Source: Sinonovacula constricta (taxonomy: Eukaryota; Mollusca; Bivalvia; Cardiida; Solecurtidae). Taken from it: 64,000 nt of DNA. The position numbers were made by a program, and so were the translations under genes. The stretch lies in NCBI GenBank assembly GCA_007844125.1, contig CM017565.1, positions 14,992,730-15,056,729 on the forward strand, read 5' to 3'. Positions 25,581 to 37,869 of this stretch are shown here, piece after piece. Below the pieces are notes generated by a model. It made no database searches. It worked only from the letters and a program-made list of their open reading frames with translations, and was not told the DNA's origin. Each line of letters begins with the position of its first letter. Within the stretch, counting starts at the first letter, position 1.

Positions 25581-25863
25581 CAATCGATTTATTAAAATAC
25601 CGTTGCACTCAGCAAAACCCACCATTCAAAGTGAATGATAGCAAATGCATTTAATGTCTTCCTGCACACTACCTTCATGCCTTTATTTCAGATAACAGAG
25701 GAAAATATACATAATGTATTTTCTCCTCTTTTCTATTTGGATATAAACATGTACATGAACACACGCTTACGCATGCACGCAAACTACTGCACTGATATGG
25801 CAGTAGATATTGCGTTGGCCATAGTGACATTATGCCCTTTGTTTTATCCCTGTCTAGGTTATA

Positions 25864-26093
25864 TTAAAGGTGGTATCCGAAAGTCTGAATCAATATGTGT
25901 GTTTCTCAAATAACTAAGATAAATTGTTGTTACCCTTGAAGTGTATTGCCTAACAATATTAATAGTGTTTATCTTCGTTTAGCTTAAACTAAAATAATAT
26001 TGTATGCAGAAATTATGCCGAAATATTATAAAGCAGTGGTAAGATACTGGCACGTGTATTTGATTTAGACAAATTGTCGGATACAACATTTAA
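25864..26093 (+). mobile_element. MITE family M1, deleted copy
   Basis: Left end TTAAAGGTGGTATCCGAAAG and right end AAATTGTCGGATACAACATT followed by TAA, about 230 bp. The right end is followed directly by two further tandem copies of the element's 3' part (26090-26440). Confidence 0.65.
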
Positions 26094-26440
26094 TAGATTT
26101 ATAAATATATATCAATTAAAGCGATTTATTTCACGTTATGTATGGTCGTAAAACTGAAGTAGGGTCAGAACCGTATTTGCGCAGACGAAAGTATGAGTTT
26201 ATGAAGATGCCGTAAAATATTGTTACATGTATTTGATTTAGGCAAACTGTCCGATACAAAACCTTTAATAGATTTGGAAAGAATGGACAATTTAAGCGAT
26301 TTATTTTACGATGTGTAATGTCTAACACCTGCAGTAGGGTCAGAAACGTATTTTGCAGACGAAAGTATGCGTTTATGAAGAATATTTGTCGTAAGATATT
26401 GTTACTTGTATTGGATTTAGGCAAGCTGTCCCACCCTTAA
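26090..26440 (+). repeat. Tandem duplication of the MITE M1 3' part
   Basis: Two ~174-bp direct repeats begin TTTAATAGATTT at 26089 and 26264. Each contains GCGATTTATTT, GTAGGGTCAGAA, GCAGACGAAAGTATG and ATTTAGGCAA-CTGTCC. Both end in the M1 right terminal repeat, so three successive M1 right ends lie within 370 bp. Confidence 0.75.
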
Positions 26441-26639
26441 AGGCCTAAAATGCAAACCATGTATTCAGTATGGTACACATACGACAGGTCGGCACTTTGT
26501 CATGATAATGTGACTGGGTTTGGGAACGTGCCAGGTAGTTATGTCATGCTATATCAGTATAGCAGCATTTAATATGTTTCAAGTGGGCATAGATTCCGGA
26601 TGACTTACACGTATTAAGTGGAATGTTCAACTGAAAACC

Positions 26640-26890
26640 ACTGATTGGAATTCTTGGTCTTTATCGCCTGTTCTTTTTTTCTGGTGATATAACAAGTAGT
26701 GGAATATCTTATTTTTAAATATTTATAAGCAATAAACCTATTGGAATACGTATGAATGTGAAATTCAACAAAACGCAAATAAAGTTAAGATACACTCCTA
26801 AGAGTTCAAGCATTAAACCGAGTAATCCAAATGAAAGGATATATTTGTGTGTATTGAGTATTCAGGGGAGACTATCCACTAATGTGATAA
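26640..26890 (+). repeat. Dispersed repeat R5, copy 2 (5'-truncated)
   Basis: Begins inside the family at TTGGAATTCTTGGTCTTTAT and ends CAGGGGAGACTATCCACTAA, like the end of the 59920-60293 copy. It lacks the left terminal repeat and a central block. Confidence 0.6.
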
Positions 26891-26899
26891 TCGTCTTCA

Positions 26900-29510
26900 G
26901 ACCTAAATATAAATAGTGGGTAAGAACTTCGATGTCCAGACATAAACACAATCGGAACACCTCGGATAATTCACGAATCTTCTCTCGGATGTATATAGGT
27001 ATTTGGATCGGCCATTTCCATAAATAGTACTCCTTTTGTGACATACGTCAAAACAAAGATGGCAGCTCGTATGACAGCTCACTACAGTATGAAGCCTGTA
27101 AAACTTCAATTTGTGGCGGCTTCAAACTTAAATCTTCTAAGTTTAATTAACGTAGCGCAACAGACACGCAGCTGTCAAACGACACCATTGTTAATGTTTT
27201 GTGCGAACTGCATTTTAGGCATATTCTTCTCCCGATTTCTCGCGAACAAAACGATCGTGATTTCAGTAAGTATCATTGCACCAGATACATCCGAGGGATG
27301 AGTGTCCCGATGACGGTATTACCCGAGGAGTTCCGATTGACATAAACATATATTTTCCTAGTTACAAATATACAAATATATTTACACATATGACAAGTGC
27401 ATAACTTTACACTTTATGCAATTGACAAAAATAAATAAATAATAATAATAAAATAAAAAAATTAATAATACTGGATAAAGTGTGAGGTCGAAGAAATCCA
27501 ACTGTACTGTGAGCAGAAAGGGAAATAAAGTGCATTAATGTGCTTGCGAAGTTTTCATTGTATTCTTTTTTTTCCACTTCTTATCACTAAGACAAAACCG
27601 CGAGATATACCACGTGTAACATTACTCGCGTAAAAATTCTTACCTGCAAGAAAGATCACGGATGTGCGATATTAATTAATTTCAGGACGAATATTTACAA
27701 AACAGATATTTCGATGTTCATTGTTATTGTTTTCTAAAAATTGTTTGTCGTTGCTTTCTAATGTGCCTTTCATTGTTGTCGGCAACATTAATATTATGGA
27801 AATTGCAAGCTGGACACTTGCGCTCGGCATGCATTTTCTTGGGAAAAAACAACAACAACAACAAACAAACAACAACCCACTCTAACCAAGACTTTGTCAA
27901 GCTGCAAAGAATTTTGGTTATTGTCTGCTAGCGTGTTTTATTGTCTGCTATACTGATATGTTTCGTAATTGCAACTAGCACTAAAAACAATAAAATACAT
28001 GAGTGGTTTGACAGAAAACACTTGCCAAGAAATTGTCAAACCATTGAGAATTCCTGTTGTTGTCTGCTACATCATTTTCTCCTCACACAGGGCTGTTTCG
28101 TTGTTATTAAGACATCTCTGGTCATGTTTGTTCATGATTCAAAAAGTTAATTTTATTTATAGTCAACCATTTTTGTGTAGTTTTTCAAATCGAAATAATA
28201 CCATATTCTTTTCTCAACACTATGTGGACATTATTTTTCAATGGCGTCACTACTTTCGTCATAACTTATAGAAAATATCAGCGCTTGGACATTTTGTATT
28301 CATAAAGATCGTGATTTCTTTTTTCATTGCTTGAATTTGAGAAACTCGTCAGGAAGTGCGAGGTTAGAGCTCCGTAAACCCGGTTTAAGCAACGCAGTCG
28401 GTCCATATTGCCGGCTGACCGTTCCAAGGCGGTAACTGTCGGGTTTGCTCTTTTCGTTAAATGACTCATCGCATATTTGTTCTTACTTTTCGCTTGGCTT
28501 GCATGTGAAATACCTTTGTTCTGTGCCTTTTCGGAGTTTGGTATATGTTGCAATGCTCATAGGACTTTGTCATATATTCTTATACTGATATGTATGCACG
28601 TCGCTTTAAAATGTTGCTATAACCTGGTCATTTTCGGAAAAAAAGCTTTTAAACTGACACGATTTGTTTAATGTGGAAACGTTTGGTTTATTAGATTAAA
28701 CGAAAAAAAACAACAAAACACATTCAAAGTATGCAGTCACGTTTACTGTTAACAACAACAAAAAAGAACTGCGTCTCTTTCCTAAATTAGATAGATTTAT
28801 TTATTACCAACAAAGCTTTAAGAGTCATTAAATTTGTCAGATTAACGTCACAAAATGCAGCTCACTCACATTTTAAGCTGTTAATACCTGATATCTCTCG
28901 ATGAAGTAGCGAAAACACAATGGGGAGATTGGGTTTTAAAACCGCCAAAACTGTAATCGATGTCTTGGCGGACAGGGGCCTATAATTACACGTGACATGA
29001 GAAGAGAGAAAATCTGGGACTAGCTACAGTTCTGTTTAAGTCCAGGTAGTAAACCATGTCATTAGCGCTCTCGAAATAGTGGACAAATAAACGATACCGT
29101 CCGACAATCCGTAACCCGAGCCAAAACATATGTTCAGCATTTTGAATGAGTAATTACGGGTGAAAATATGTTTCAACCAAGGTGTCAAGCCGGAGCATTA
29201 TTTAAAACAATTATATACCCGTGTGAAAACGGCGGTGACACAAATGTTTTCTGTTCGTTACACAATGATCAACGTAGCGTATGAATCTGTTGATGATACT
29301 GGTCGTTACAAGATGGGGGAAACTGTCCATTTAGCGCTTAGTGTCGGTATTTTGCGTCATGGCATGCCCAATGTTGCCGACAATTGACAAAATCAATTAA
29401 TGACACCTGATTGTTACTCACCAAAGATAACCGCTACTTTCGTTATAAATGTTCACCTAAGCGAAGAATTTTTGTAATCAATTCAAAATATAAAACCGTA
29501 TTTTTTAGGT
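26900..29510. other. Intergenic, no recognised gene
   Basis: Several short frames exist, for example 27059-27301 from an AAGATGGCAGC start and 29160-29387. None matches a family I know or continues across a credible splice. A CAA-rich patch lies at 27850-27875. Segment 28370-28460 (GTTCCAAGGCGG) looks like an old repeat but has no partner in the window. Confidence 0.3.
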
Positions 29511-29574
29511 GTGTGTGTGTGTGTGGAAGGGGGGGGGGGGGGGGGGGGTGGTGGTGGTGGTGGTGGTTTTGGTG
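29511..29574. repeat. (GT)n(G)n(GGT)n low-complexity tract
   Basis: A GTGTGT run passes into about 20 consecutive G and then GGT units, followed by TTTTGGTGG. G runs of this length can form quadruplexes and are prone to sequencing error. Confidence 0.95.
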
Positions 29575-29980
29575 GTATCATTTAAATATTAGTTCGTTTT
29601 ACTGGTCTCATAGAAAAATACTACATACGGCATTCTGCAACGATTTCTTTATTTGCCTTCCTATAACGGAATTAAGACCCATATGACAATGACTATCTTT
29701 TTGCACACATACTTCTTCATTTATTACATATAAAATATTTTCATTTATATTTTCATTCAAATATTATTTCTGAAATAACTCAATACATGTTCAGTTTTAA
29801 AATTTCAAACACTGTGACGATCAATGGCGCAACAGACAGCAAAAACCAAAAAACAGCAACAAGGTATTTAACTATTTTTATAGTAAAGTCAAAGCTGATT
29901 CAAGTCCTTATAAAATTGTTCGCTTACTTGGTAAAAGTCCAAATTTTCTTTATACATTCCACAACAATCCATAATTATGA

Positions 29981-30257
29981 ACAGGCCGCAATAGCTCAGG
30001 TGGCAGAGCGTCGGTTTGCGGATCGGGAGGTCGTGGGTTCAAACCCGGCCGAGATCAAACCAAAGGCTTTAAAGTTGGTAGTAGTGGCTTCCCTCCTGAT
30101 GCTCGGGGATAAGGGGACAGCATTACGCCTGACTCAGCGGTGTTAGTGTAAAGGACCGGCCGGGTTCAGTCCCTGAGCACCTCATAAGTGCCCCTGTGCT
30201 ACAATGATAGAAATGTCGCTGCACAGTATCGGCAAAAATGCCGGCTAATCCCATCCC
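29981..30257 (+). mobile_element. Full-length tRNA-derived SINE (family 1) with TSD
   Basis: The 12-bp sequence CCATAATTATGA lies at 29969-29980 and again at 30256-30267, a perfect target-site duplication. The head has A box TAGCTCAGGTGG (29992-30003) and B box GGTTCAAACC (30036-30045), consistent with internal pol III promotion. A body follows (GGCTTCCCTCCTGATGCTCG, CATAAGTGCCCCTGTGCTA) with the tail GCCGGCTAATCCCATCCC. The 119-codon frame over it is the translated SINE and not a gene. It is the best reference copy for the family in this window. Confidence 0.92.
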
Positions 30258-31099
30258 ATAATTATGATGGAAGAGGGCGATATTTTTACAATAACCCAAC
30301 AACACACTAGCTGTAATCCAAATGAATATTCCCACACTGTCGTTATTTTATTTTATAACACTTGTTGTATTCAGGGTTGGTCTTTTTAGTCTTGAATGTT
30401 TAAACAGGTCTTATTTAAGATAAAACAAGTGTAGTAGAAAATATATAGAATTTGAAAATAAACACAACAAATGACTTGTATACTTTAATGTAGACGTGTA
30501 TGCCAAGTTTTAAGAAAATTCTCGATCCAGTTTTGTATTTATGGATATTTCTGTTTTCTAAAATTGATATTAAATGTGTCTTCCTTTTAGAAATAAGCAA
30601 ACTCCAAATATTATGTTATATCCTCTTTAGGTGAGGAGAAGTGTTTTGTTATTGAGTATCAGTTGGAAACAAGATATAGCATTAGGCAAACCAACCAAAC
30701 ATGTTACTTGATTAGTTTGACTCAAGCTATCCTAAATATGTAATAAATTGCTTACAAACCCACTCCATTTAAGACTTGTTTTCCCGATTTTATTTTACTT
30801 GTTGCACTTTATTGCAAAAATCGCCGAGCTCGTGATAGCCACATGCTTTATTTCAGAGTTGCCCCAAAATGTTCTATAAGTATTTTGGTTGATGCTGAAA
30901 AATAAAAAATAATTTCACCATATGGTTTTTACTTTTTAGACTTTGAATATATCAGGTAACGAATTTGTCATCAAATTTATCACAAATCATACAATTAAAA
31001 TTCATTTACAAAAGTAAAATTAAAAGAATACACGTTTCCTGGTGATTAAAGTGATGCAGAAATTACTATAAAAGTGAAAAAGTTGAAAGAAAAAAAAGT

Positions 31100-31190
31100 T
31101 GACCATTCGTGCCCATACCGGGATTCGAACCCTCAACCCCCAGGTTTGAAGCATTTTGATACTCTTCAGTTGGAGGTGCAGCATTACATT
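31100..31190 (-). repeat. tRNA-like SINE head relic
   Basis: GATTCGAACCCTCAACC on the + strand is the inverse of a B box (GGGTTCGAATC). It is followed by GAAGCATTTTGATACTCTTC where an anticodon-arm region would be, and by a GGTGCAG region. It is too degraded to place in family 1 or 2. Confidence 0.4.
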
Positions 31191-31266
31191 TGCTTTACCT
31201 TAACATAAGAAAACGTCCCATATGTAATAGTTAGAATATTCGAGAACGTACCAGTTGCATCAGCCA

Positions 31267-33007
31267 TTAAAGGTGGTAGTCGGCAGTTTGAACAAAAACA
31301 TTTTTCTCAAATAACCAAATAACTCATTGTGACCTGAAAAGGTCCTGCAAAATGCTGTTTATTGATGTCCTGATTTGTGTGAACATTCAAGCATTTATGC
31401 ACACTCGTCATTGCAAACAGTTACTTCCGGTCTGAACCACCTTGCAGAGATAGCTATTTTTCAACTAAGAAAACCACGTGACAACTTACTTTTGAGATCA
31501 CCTTATATCGTCATCCGGGTAGTCCGCTCTGACGTCGATAGCTATTTTTAGTAGAGACCTATGTCGTACTTATTTATAGTCACTACGTTAGTCATCTCTA
31601 TACTACGACTCGTAACTCACCCAAAATTTGAGATTTGTGCCTACATAAAAAATAGTTCCGCGTAGGAAATACGTTCGATTATAATATTCATTGAATTAAG
31701 ATAAATGACTAAACAACCATATTCTAAGGCCTTATTCTATGCTCAGAAACTTTTAAAGTTTTGATATTTATAGATAAATGGGAAAAAAAAAACGATGAGC
31801 AAGTTTTGCCACTTTCGCTTTCGTTAAACAGTAACATGTCTATTCTATACATAGCGTGTGACGTCACTACGTTAAAGTCTGTACCGTTTACAAAATTTAG
31901 TTCAAAATGTTTGCATGAAACATATTTTAACTATTAGAATGTATAAAAAAATGCCCAAATAATCTGTTGTATACCACTTCGTACTTGTTTTGTTCATTTT
32001 AGCAATCACTTCCGTATTCATAACAGCCATGTTGAAAAACTACTTTACCCACAATACACCGAGTGCATTCACACAGGTCATTTAGACTGTGTGTTGACGC
32101 AACGAACACCAGACAGACCATAGTCTATCAATGAGTGACGTAGCAATGACGTAGGGGGTGTCCTAAAATGCGACCGACACAAGGTCACACACGATGCGTG
32201 GCTCTTGCATAACAGGACCCATTTGTATAACGCAACACATATCACGTACCCGCTTCTCGTTCGCTAGTTCAAAGTTAGTCCCCAGAATGTAACTAGTAAT
32301 TTGTGTGATTTATCTGTCTGCAAAAGAGATGGGTTTGGATACACGAAGAGGCGTTCCATCGTAACTTAAAAAAATAAGTTTCACATTGTTAGTTAAAAAT
32401 GTTAGGTCTGCATAATACTGGCCTTAAGCTTTCGTATATAAATATTTAATATTTATTTAAACTAGTGTATGTATTGATTGCACTTATTTTAATAGTTTCG
32501 GGTTTAAAAAGAAAAAAATGCACAAAAGATAGATGCACATCACCGGCATATACATGTAACAACAATTGAACCCTTGGATACATTTGGAGTATTTGTACAT
32601 GAAAGGTAAGAAATCCATACTTTAATCTAAGCAGTTTAAAGCTTCCTCTATTTTAAAACAGTACCTCTGTTCAATACATCGCTTTTAAGTTTAAATGTGT
32701 ATTCTTTTCTAATTTATAAATTAACACCTGTGGGATTTCTGCTAAAAATAGACATAGACGAGAAAGCAGATTAATCAGATGATATAACATGGTCAGATTA
32801 TTTTATTAGTTTTTAAATAGCTAACTGTGCAGGGTGGCTCACACAAGAAATAAATGTTCGTAACAAAGATTATGCTTTACTTTTTACACAGATGGAGAAC
32901 AACATTCAATAAACAACATTTAGCGGGGATCCGTTCAGGTAACAATTCTTAATTTTGTTGTTTTAGGAAACGTGTTTTGATCCAAACTGCCTGATACCGC
33001 CTCTAAT
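31267..33007 (+). mobile_element. MITE family M1 split by later insertions
   Basis: The left part (31267-31565) starts TTAAAGGTGGTAGTCGGCAG and follows the 4427 copy closely through TCATCCGGGTAGTCCGCTCT and TTTTTAGTAGAGACC. The matching right end, CCAAACTGCCTGATACCGCC, appears only at 32983-33002. The gap is filled partly by the rearranged inverted-repeat element at 31566-32106. The join between the halves is inferred from family consensus. Confidence 0.6.
31566..32106. mobile_element. Rearranged copy of the 20797-21452 element
   Basis: Shares long stretches with 20797-21452 (for example CTATACTACGACTCGTAACT and CCATATTCTAAGGCCTTATT), ending GTGTGTTGACGCAACG. In the middle (31840-31880) the CTATACATAGCGTGTGACGT block points the opposite way from the same block in the first copy. 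The ~90 bp with the doubled GTTGCGTCAACACAC tip is absent. Confidence 0.75.
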
Positions 33008-33009
33008 TG

Positions 33010-34370
33010 GATACATACAATGTAGATAGGTGTTGTTTTCTACCGATTACAAGAAAGGTTTATTTATTTTTCAAATAAAGGAATAAAATAGCACCTCATC
33101 TGAGCAAGTATTCGTTTTCTTTTCACTATTTAAATGGGATGGAAATATTTGTCGTTTGTTGTTGAATATTATGATTTTATCTCTTTGAAACGACATTTTG
33201 TCAATTTATATATTTAAATTATAAATACCTTCCATAAAAAGTTAAAATCATTGTTTATAGTTATTTATAAATCTGCTTGTCATGTAAATTGACCTCGAAC
33301 CAGATGGACACAATGTTGAAGCCTTCAAAACTAATGGCACCGTAATTGTAGCCTTCGAGCTGTCAGATGGGTCGTTTAGTTACTCGACCATTCGCACCTG
33401 TCCACAACCAAGTTCTAATAGTCATTTTAACTATTTGTCTCGGATGGGGAATTCAAAATTAAAGTTTTAAATTTCAAGGAGGGTCAAAAGAGACTATATA
33501 TTACGTCGATCATATTCTGTTTACTTTGACATCAGTGATACTACTCGCTGAAGACACTTTCAAGTGTTGGTTGACAACTCAGGATTTTTCGTTCCGCCAT
33601 TTTGAGAAAAAAGGAAATATCGTGTTAAAGATCAAGAGATAAAAGAAGCTTATAGTCCACAGGGTAAAGATGAAACATTATCTTATCTGTTTTCATAAGC
33701 ACATATTTCATAGGTGAAACACTATACTTTTTACAATGGAAGTTATTAATTTGCGGGAACTATTTGATGGGTGCGGAGGTGTTAAAGGCGTAGTGATATT
33801 TAACTCCGCGTATTTGTGCTCATGTTAAGGCGAGAAATCCCATGAAATAGTACCTAAAACACGACAAGACTATAAATTCAGGGTTATGATGGAATGACTG
33901 GTTGACAAGAAGAATTGACTTCGTGTTCAGATTGTATTCAATTCCTTGTTCTATATACAAAAGGCCAACTGTATCATTTATTACTTTTGGTAAAGAAACC
34001 ATCGGCGATGTCATAAAACATGTGTGAAGGTTTGTAAGCCATGTTTTATGTTTCAATGCCGGTCCTAATAATCTTTTCAAATCGCAGATCTCCGATGACT
34101 GACTTTTGCAAGAAACACCTGACTTTGTATATGAGACCCGAAGGGTGAACTCTTTAGCAGGACGACAGACGCTTAGTCATGCTGGGCAAAAAAATATGAG
34201 TTTCCAGCCCCTTTCCAACTCTCAAACGCGCCTTACAAAATCGCACTGATATTTTCAACACCTCTTGTTGCTAGGTTACGAAAATGTGTGGTTTAATGGT
34301 ATGTTTTATGCGTTTATGCGTTTTGTATCAAAAATTTTAAAGGATACCTTTACTGAGTCTGTTGTTTTGC
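33010..34370. other. Intergenic, nothing recognised
   Basis: AT-rich, with no exon, RNA gene or internal repeat. The minus frame 33820-34080 has no recognisable domain. Confidence 0.35.
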
Positions 34371-34372
34371 CT

Positions 34373-34700
34373 TTAAGGAGATATCCGACAGTTTCGACCA
34401 TTTTACCCCTCACATGCAACCAAATAAATTATTGTTACCTGAAAAGATGCTTTTATAGCGTATCCTACATCCATGTGAAAAGTAAAGCATAAGGCCCCTC
34501 TTGTCACTACAAATATGTATTTCCTTTCCTTGCTACGCTGCACAGTCAGCTATTTTTAAACTACGAAAACAACGTGACCATTTACTTTTGATTCAGGTTA
34601 CATGATCATTCGTGTAATCAGCTCTGGCGTCAATATCTATTTTTAGCTGAAAACCCTATCAGGCATATTTATAGATTTGGAAATAATGGATAGTTAAAGC
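34373..34700 (+). repeat. MITE family M1, left-end copy
   Basis: Starts TTAAGGAGATATCCGACAGT. It keeps TACTTTTGATTCAGGTTACA-, AATCAGCTCTGGCGTCAATA- and TATTTTTAGCTGAAAACCC-type blocks of the family. No right terminal repeat was found. Confidence 0.6.
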
Positions 34701-35365
34701 GATATATTTCAGGATTTTTACCATCAAAGAATTGGAGTAATGTTATAAACTCTATATTTAAACTAAGCTATAAATTTACTTAGGAATTATGCAACAATTC
34801 CATAGAACCGCCTCAAAATGTTGATAAATGTATAAGCTATAGGCAAATACCGCCTTAAAAGATAACGGACTTCCTTTGGCCATACGTGGTCGATGTAATG
34901 TACCTTTGATAAAAAAAGAACTTACATTCATAAAGATAAGCGAATCTAAGTGGTCATACAAGTCTGTGTTCGTATGTTGGTTTGTGTTGTTGATACCCTA
35001 CGAGATCTAAACGACATAAATATATTTATTATGGCGTCGTCGGGTGGGGGTGGGGACAAATATTAGGAAAAACTCCAAACATAGGTTTTTCCCAATAGCG
35101 TTTTTGCGTACACAGTGCTAACGTGTAGCCACACTCACGGTAAATATATACCTGAATTAGAATTCAGACATAACAATTAACTAGGCTCCAGATAGACATA
35201 ATTATTAATTGAAGGTTAGTACTTTGTACCTTTTTTGCTAAAATACTATACGTGTACATACATATCAACGTGATCACATAATTGCTTACTCACATACGTA
35301 AATTTAATGAGAAAACGCATGCATTTATTACGAAAGCGCGCGCATACATAAATGTACATACACAC

Positions 35366-35400
35366 TCGAACTCACGCACGCACGCACGCACTCACGCACG
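35366..35400. repeat. (ACGC)n short microsatellite
   Basis: ACTCACGCACGCACGCACGC and further ACGC/ACTC units, about eight tetranucleotides. Confidence 0.9.
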
Positions 35401-35700
35401 GAAATAAAGTGTTTTGTTATAAATTTAAAAAAATGCAAAAGGGATCAAATGTGTCGATGTCGCTTTAAAGGCCGAGTATCGAATTTGAGTTCCGAAGATA
35501 ATGTTAATATATGGAAAAATCGCACAATCCCCAGTTTCGGAGCTTTTTTAAAAACATTTGTGGATACTCTTCAATTACAAATGCAGCATAAGACTTGCCT
35601 CGCCTTAAACGAACAGTATCTTATATCTTAACATAGTTTAATATAAAAATTAAAACAACAATAACAATTAAAAGAAGAACAACAAAAACAACACTATAAA

Positions 35701-35882
35701 TCATCTTGAGCCTGTGTCATATCCCAATGACCATATTGTTAACGCTGATAACACCAGTATAGTTGTCAGGGGGCAGATAGCGATCGCCATTAAAATGATT
35801 CACAGCGAGATAATAACGGACCTAATGAGGGCTTGAGATAGAATCGTAAGTGACGTGTTTGAAACATACTACTTCCGGTTTC
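35701..35882 (+). repeat. Local module A, copy 1 of 3
   Basis: ATCTTGAGCCTGTGTCATAT, AACACCAGTATAGTTGTCA, GCAGATAGCGATCGCCAT, GAGATAATAACGGACCTAAT, GAGGGC and TACTTCCGGTTT. The same ordered blocks recur at 36655-36835 and 37255-37440. Each copy is preceded by CAA-rich DNA, so the original duplicated unit was probably longer. No ORF. The cluster lies 5-7 kb upstream of the Irx start codon. Confidence 0.8.
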
Positions 35883-36359
35883 AAATTGAAATACACATAA
35901 AACAACAACAACAACAAATATAGCTTCAACATCACAGGCATATTATTGTAAACATTTGATGATTTCATACTGCTACGGGATTTTACCTTTGTGGCATTCT
36001 TTCGGTAAACACTATAATAGATATATGAGGGACTATTTCTTGTCGCGCTATTAATAGTTGAACTCTGTTAGGTCGGCTGCCTTGCACTGAATGGTAACAT
36101 TGTATTCACTGCCAAGGCAACGGATATATACAAAAATTTCCAAACATGCAAACTATCGTCACACAGATAGCCATTAGAGTGTATTTAAATGTAAAATGTA
36201 AATGTAGTTTTAGGTAATGTTATTCAATATTTACACGAGAGCGTTACTATACGTTAAGTGTTTACAATTTAACACGATACTTTTAAACTAAAGAATTAAA
36301 CAGCAATTACTTTAAAGATCTAATCAGTATAAGTATCAGTTTAAGCAACATTGTCAGAA

Positions 36360-36396
36360 TTGTAACCAAAACAATATACACACTCTAAACAACAGC

Positions 36397-36432
<36 letters not shown>

Positions 36433-36600
36433 AACAAAGCACAAATCAACAACAACAACAACACACACACCAAAAAAGATAGAAAATGTAGCAAAAAAAA
36501 TTAATATGCAAAAAACAACAACAAAAGACAAAAAAACCCTAAAAAGTAACAAATGAAAAGAATATTAAAAAAACAACAACAGACAATTTAATCAAACAGC
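36360..36600. repeat. CAA-rich tract
   Basis: A long (CAA)n run at about 36390-36430 with further AACAACA-rich sequence to 36590. Confidence 0.9.
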
Positions 36601-36654
36601 CATACATAAACAATAGATAATGACAACAACCGTTACCTAAGATCTGGCCGTCAG

Positions 36655-36835
36655 TCACCATTAATCATTAATTATCGTTCGCCTGTCTTATATTGCACTG
36701 ATCACAGTGATAATGCTGTAACAACAGTATTGTTGTCAAAATCATAGCGATAACACCGAGATAGTAACAAGCCCTAATGAGCGCGTGATATATAATTAGA
36801 AAGTAAGTATCTAACATACTGTTTCCGGTTTTGAG
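36655..36835 (+). repeat. Local module A, copy 2 of 3
   Basis: CGCCTGTCTTATATTGCACT, AACAGTATTGTTGTCAAAAT, CATAGCGATAACACCGAGAT, CCTAATGAGCGCGTGATAT and CTGTTTCCGGTTTT align with copies 1 and 3. Confidence 0.8.
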
Positions 36836-36936
36836 TATTTTAAATTTTCAAAGAACGATAAGATTATATTAATGTGAATTGGGAAAACAATACAAAAAAA
36901 GAACATTTTTATGTTTTAATTAACGAAAGGAACAGC

Positions 36937-36939
36937 AGT

Positions 36940-36983
<44 letters not shown>

Positions 36984-37035
36984 TATCATCATTATCATCA
37001 ACAACAACAACAACATCATCCTCAGCAGCAGCAGA
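36937..37035. repeat. (ATC)n/(CAA)n/(CAG)n compound microsatellite
   Basis: About 20 ATC units (36941-36998) followed by CAA units, CATCATCCTCAG and short CAG units. Confidence 0.95.
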
Positions 37036-37254
37036 AACAACAACAACAGTAAAATCGACAAATCATAGACAAAACAACATAACCAACATCATTAAGAACA
37101 AGAGGAAAAGAAGAAAAACAACAACAATAACAGTTATAACTGTAACGACCAAAACAACAGTTACTCTTACCAACAATGCCCGTACATAAGTCAAACAAAT
37201 CAATCAAGACAGCCACAACAAAAACATATTAACAACCGTTATACATCAGTTACC

Positions 37255-37440
37255 ATTAGTCATAAATCATCTTGTGTCTTATATCCCAGCGATAATATTG
37301 ATATAAATACTGGTACAACAGTATAGTTGTCAAGAGGCAGATAACGATCGCCATCAATATCAGACAGATCACAGAGATCGCATCGAGATAATACTGGTCC
37401 TAATGAGCGCACGAGATATCATTAGAATCATAAAGCCATA
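37255..37440 (+). repeat. Local module A, copy 3 of 3
   Basis: ATCATCTTGTGTCTTATATC, AACAGTATAGTTGTCAAGAG, GCAGATAACGATCGCCATCA, CGAGATAATACTGGTCCTAA and TGAGCGCACGAGATATCAT. Closest to copy 1 in the GCAGATA.CGATCGCC block and to copy 2 in its leader (CAGTTACCATTAGTCAT). Confidence 0.8.
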
Positions 37441-37869
37441 AATGTTGTATGTAAGATTATATTAATTTTGTATAATCTTACACACAAAATGTTTCGTGTT
37501 TCAAAATTTACATATAATTATAAAATACCAATCTTGAAATGAATTTGAAGTTAAATTTTATTTTATATGAATTGCGTATTTTAAATGATGTTGCTATTGT
37601 TTATACATGTATATGTCAATTGTTTACTTAAAATGATGTTGGCATTGTTTAAAATAATGCAAATGACATATTATAAGACTTGGAAAAAACAACAACAAGT
37701 AAACATAGGTACATGGTGATGATAATTTCTTCGGGTTAACTTTTAAAAGAAACAAATTAACAGTGGTAATTAACATATCATGTGCCAAGTCTTTGATAAG
37801 TAGTGTGGACTGATATTGGTCAAAGAATATTATTTTTATTCCGGAGCTTATTGCAATAATGATATTGAA

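Noticed and set aside
27059..27301. Possible first exon from AAGATGGCAGC
   Set aside because: The start context is good, but the translation matches nothing I know and no clear donor or partner exon follows.
29984..30060. Functional tRNA gene
   Set aside because: A and B boxes are present but the acceptor stem does not pair, and the head is joined to a conserved SINE body with a target duplication around the whole unit.
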